Positions 61,075 to 64,000 of a stretch of DNA of 64,000 bases are shown in pieces; the first letter of the stretch is position 1; each line of letters starts with the position of its first letter. The position numbers and the translations under genes were made by a program. Below the pieces are notes generated by a model. That model did not search any database, was not told the origin of the DNA, and worked only from the letters and a program-made list of their open reading frames with translations. Source of the stretch: Ectocarpus siliculosus (Eukaryota > Sar > Phaeophyceae > Ectocarpales > Ectocarpaceae); NCBI GenBank assembly GCA_000310025.1, contig FN648038.1, forward strand, positions 157,126 through 221,125, read 5' to 3'.

Positions 61075-61359
61075 AGACGGTTGGATCAGAAGTTCTTTGC
61101 ACAAGATGCAGGAGATGGTGGACGAGATGTCATCGCAGCTGCAGGCCAAGTCGGATGACCGAAGTCGGGGGAGTCGGGGCGGCGCTGGGAGAAGCGCAAC
61201 AGGTGGCGGGGGGATTCGTGAAATCTCGCCGCCGGGCAACCACCTAGAGCTGCTCACGGCGGTGGGCGTCGGGTTGGACGACACCGCTGCAGTAGAGAAC
61301 AATAGTAGGTCGGGCGTTGAAGGCGAACCGGTGCGGGCGTTTGAGGTCCCTGCTGAGAG
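61075..61359 (+). CDS. Possible single exon of an unidentified plus-strand gene
   Basis: The open segment follows an acceptor-like CCCATCCACAG and ends at a GCTGAGAG|GTGGGT donor. It encodes a short amphipathic, possibly coiled-coil stretch (HKMQEMVDEMSSQLQAK), then a Gly/Ser/Arg-rich part, then PPGNHLELLTAVGVGLDD. Composition is like the coding exons elsewhere in the window. I recognise no family and found no partner exons, so it may be a chance GC-rich frame. Confidence 0.3.
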
Positions 61360-61439
61360 GTGGGTTTCGTAGAGCCCAGAGCACCTAAGATATAACAGTT
61401 CACATATGCATACGACCATCTAATTACAGACTTTCCGAG

Positions 61440-62110
61440 GCACAATTAACGGAGTATCTATTTACGACATCGGTGTCCTAAATAGTATTTGTGACACCGT
61501 AGAAAATGCTTCGAAGACACACTTTTTGAGCTCCGACGCTCTCAACTGTCGCGCAAGCGCTCGTTCGTCACATAGTGACAAGTGGTTGCCGAGATATGGC
61601 CCAAAATGATGTCGAAGCACCACCTCGGCGGTGTCGTAAGTCAGGTTATTTTCGTTATTTTCGACACCGCGTGAAACTTTCCTGAGTAGCCTTCAATACG
61701 ATCGAAATAAATTAAACTGCGTTGCCACGGCCTCAAACTGTTGCACAAGCATGTGGCCACAGCACCAGCTCGGCAGTGTTGTAAATACGCCTTCTGTATG
61801 ACATGGTGCGAAACGTTCCGAAATCGCCTCCAATGGGTGCGAAACCAACTTTGCTGTATTCCTACGGCTTCCAGCTGTCACGAAAGCCGCCATTTGGCCA
61901 AAGAGAGAACATGCGGTTAGGAAATACGGCCAAGGACGTGGCCACAGCCTCACTTCAGCGGTATCGACAACGTGCGAAAAGTTCCGAAACATCTCCAACG
62001 GGCACGAAACTGCAGAAAATTCTCTTTGTTCCCACTGCCCCCAGCTATCGTGAAAGTCATCGTTCGATTCAAAGTGACACGTTATTGCCGATATTCATGA
62101 AGGCCCAAAA
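61440..62110. repeat. Array of a degenerate repeat of about 170 bases
   Basis: At least four units can be aligned on words such as CTACGGCTTCCAGCTGTC, CGAAAGCCG-C-TTTGGC, GTTGCCGAGATATGGCC, GTGGCCACAGC and GCGAAACGTTCCGAAA. The core word occurs at about 61541, 61728, 61863 and 62032, spacing roughly 140-190. Units are strongly diverged, with indels. Confidence 0.65.
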
Positions 62111-63602
62111 GGAAAATGGTGAGTCGTTGAACAAGTTGAGCTCCACCGAATTTGGCTTGACCAAGTTCACTCTTTCATTGCCGACGACATGCCTAGGCAG
62201 TATTATTATCGGTGTCGCACGTCCCGCCGCCGACCCCTTTAAGACAGAGTGATTCACTGTCGTAACCATACGTGGGAAATTTTACTCTTCATTGTTGTCC
62301 ATGACATTCATATGGAAGGTATTCTGTGTCCAAAGTCTCTGTGTGAAACCGAGTCCTCACACCCATGCACATGTTGCCCCGGTTGGATCGCATGAGAAGT
62401 ATGAAAGTGCGGGGCGTCGTCGCCAAATATCTGATTCTCTTTCGGCTTCGACGTGGCTTCCTCATCGAGGGGAACCGATATGCATCTGATACCGTACCTC
62501 TGCATTTTAGGGCAACACGACACTGTTGGAGAATCGCATGGAAAAACTTGGCCGAGACCAATGTGACAATCCAAGGCAAAATGGTACCGGTCGGCGAAAA
62601 AATGGGCTCCATGGAAACGGGGCCAGGCATTTTTCATTCCTCTTGTCCATGCCATTCACAGCATATTCGGGGGTATTCAGAGTAATAACCTACACCAACT
62701 GTGACAGGAGAGGAAAACAACTTTGTCAACCCACCTTGCGGTCCCGCGCAATCGATCTTCTCCAAAACCTGTGCACGGTTTGAAGCAGTTATCCTTCTCG
62801 TATGCTCTTGCTGATGGTGCTCCGCGCCGGCGTTTCAGTCGCCGACACCCTCCGGCCATCGGTGAGGGGTTTTAGTTTTCCACCCCCCACCCTTCTTACA
62901 TGCTTTGCTTGTGGAAGTTGAGCGTTGCCCATCTCCCTAACCCTCGTAGGAAGTGAGTCTACATACGTACAGAAGATCTCAAAAACACAGGCGCCAGAAA
63001 GTTTCAAATATCGTGCTGCTGTGACCCATTCCTGTGACCTTGGGAACACACGTGAGACGGTGGAGGTAGAGGGCAGCCAATGAAGGGATCAGGCAGCTTG
63101 GGACGCCCGTTACCTGACCCTCATCAGACCAGGGTGGTCAACGGGGATGCCATGTTCATCCCCGTGCGGTTTTGAGGACAGCCCGTCGTTGGGTCCTCAA
63201 CTCAGCCAGGGGCAAGAGTAGTGAGGGTTGGAGCTCTTCGTAGACGTGTTCCTCGCCATTTTCGCTACGGTTGCTGCTGTGCCGGTCTTGTTGGTATGCA
63301 GTAGGTAGACAGGGTGGTGGCGAGGTGGGGCACAGACGAAGGTGCAACGGGCATACCCACCGCTTGCGATCCCCACTCCTTCCGCCACCGAGTTTTACGC
63401 TCACGTGTTGGTAGTTGGGGCGGCTCCCCAGCGCATATTGACCTCTGGGTGCAGTGCGTTGGTCGAAGTGCTGACCAAAAGATGCTGGTCAACGTTTTCT
63501 GGTGTTGCGTTTGTTTGTATGCAGCGATGGAGATCGTCTTCTGTGTGGATTATGCAGCCGAGTCACCCTGCGCCCTTGTTAGGCCGTCGTAGGAAAGGCA
63601 AT
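62111..63602. other. Intergenic stretch between the two repeat arrays
   Basis: No supported gene. The word TTGTCCATG-CATTCA occurs at 62295 and 62644, suggesting a further diverged repeat. Confidence 0.35.
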
Positions 63603-63960
63603 ATCTAGTCATACCCTTGGGCCCACATGAATATCGGTAACCACGCATCAGGTTGGGTCGAACGACGACTTTCGCGACAGCTGGAGGCCGTGGGAACACG
63701 GCGCATATAGTTTCGTGCCCATTGAAGGTGTGTTCGTATTTACAGTACGACACCGCCGAAAGTGGTGTTGTGGACACGTTCTTGGGCATATCTCGGGAAC
63801 CACATGTCGGTTGCCGCCAAACGACGGCTTGTGCGACAGCTGGGGGCCGTAGGAACTCAGAGATGCAGTTATTATTTTGCGACACAGGTGTCGTAAATAG
63901 CATTACCGTCAAATTTTCGCCATGGCAGACATTTTCCAACAACTCTCACGTCAACGTTTT
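63603..63960. repeat. Second array of the 170-base repeat, opposite orientation
   Basis: Two units (core CGACAGCTGGAGGCCGTGG at about 63678 and CGACAGCTGGGGGCCGTAGG at about 63834) are the reverse complement of the units at 61440-62110. They also carry ATATCTCGGGAACCACATGT, the complement of the GAGATATGG word of the first array. The spacing is about 155 bases. Confidence 0.65.
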
Positions 63961-64000
63961 TCGGGCGACAACGTGCATTGCCCCATACTCATTAAAACCT

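Overview
The window reads as nuclear DNA of a large, intron-rich eukaryotic genome. Genes are broken into many short GT-AG exons with introns of a few hundred bases or more, coding exons are GC-rich (some extremely so, with Ala/Gly/Ser runs), and the space between genes holds a young Ty1/copia element, foldback elements, degenerate satellite-like arrays and an assembly gap. The gene content (a UBE3B-type HECT ligase and large type II membrane glycosyltransferase-like proteins with Cys-rich inserts) together with this architecture suggests a photosynthetic stramenopile, most likely a brown alga such as Ectocarpus. The organism is my inference; no rRNA, tRNA or organelle marker was seen to prove it.

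Layout. 1-774: first exon (minus strand) of a glycosyltransferase-like gene whose rest lies off the left edge. 775-12713: about 12 kb without a supported gene, holding repeat copies (a CCCATGGG element with telomere-like core, a dispersed repeat called R1 here, CACCGGGTG-type hairpin elements, a small tandem duplication). 12714-25018: a complete 12-exon paralogue of the first gene on the same strand. I could trace every exon with matching phases; it gives about 1175 residues with a signal anchor, three GT-A-like modules and a duplicated Cys-rich domain. 25019-32963: a possible small gene (27.1-27.4 kb), a foldback whose two arms encode the same peptide, a LINE fragment, and a 100-N gap flanked by what looks like the same sequence assembled twice. 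32964-38443: Ty1/copia LTR retrotransposon with nearly identical LTRs, a GGTAT target duplication and several frameshifts. 38444-42458: no gene seen. 42459-57279: UBE3B-type HECT E3 ubiquitin ligase on the minus strand with 20 traced exons; the start exon and one internal exon are unresolved. 57280-64000: repeats, one possible plus-strand exon and two oppositely oriented stretches of a roughly 170-base degenerate repeat.

Functionally the confident genes are not a pathway. The two glycosyltransferase-like genes form a same-strand paralogue pair probably acting in the Golgi on cell-wall or glycoprotein sugars, and the HECT ligase is a cytosolic protein-turnover enzyme. The most unusual items are the three-module glycosyltransferase architecture, the mirrored peptide-coding foldback, two foldbacks inside one long intron, and the probable false duplication at the gap.
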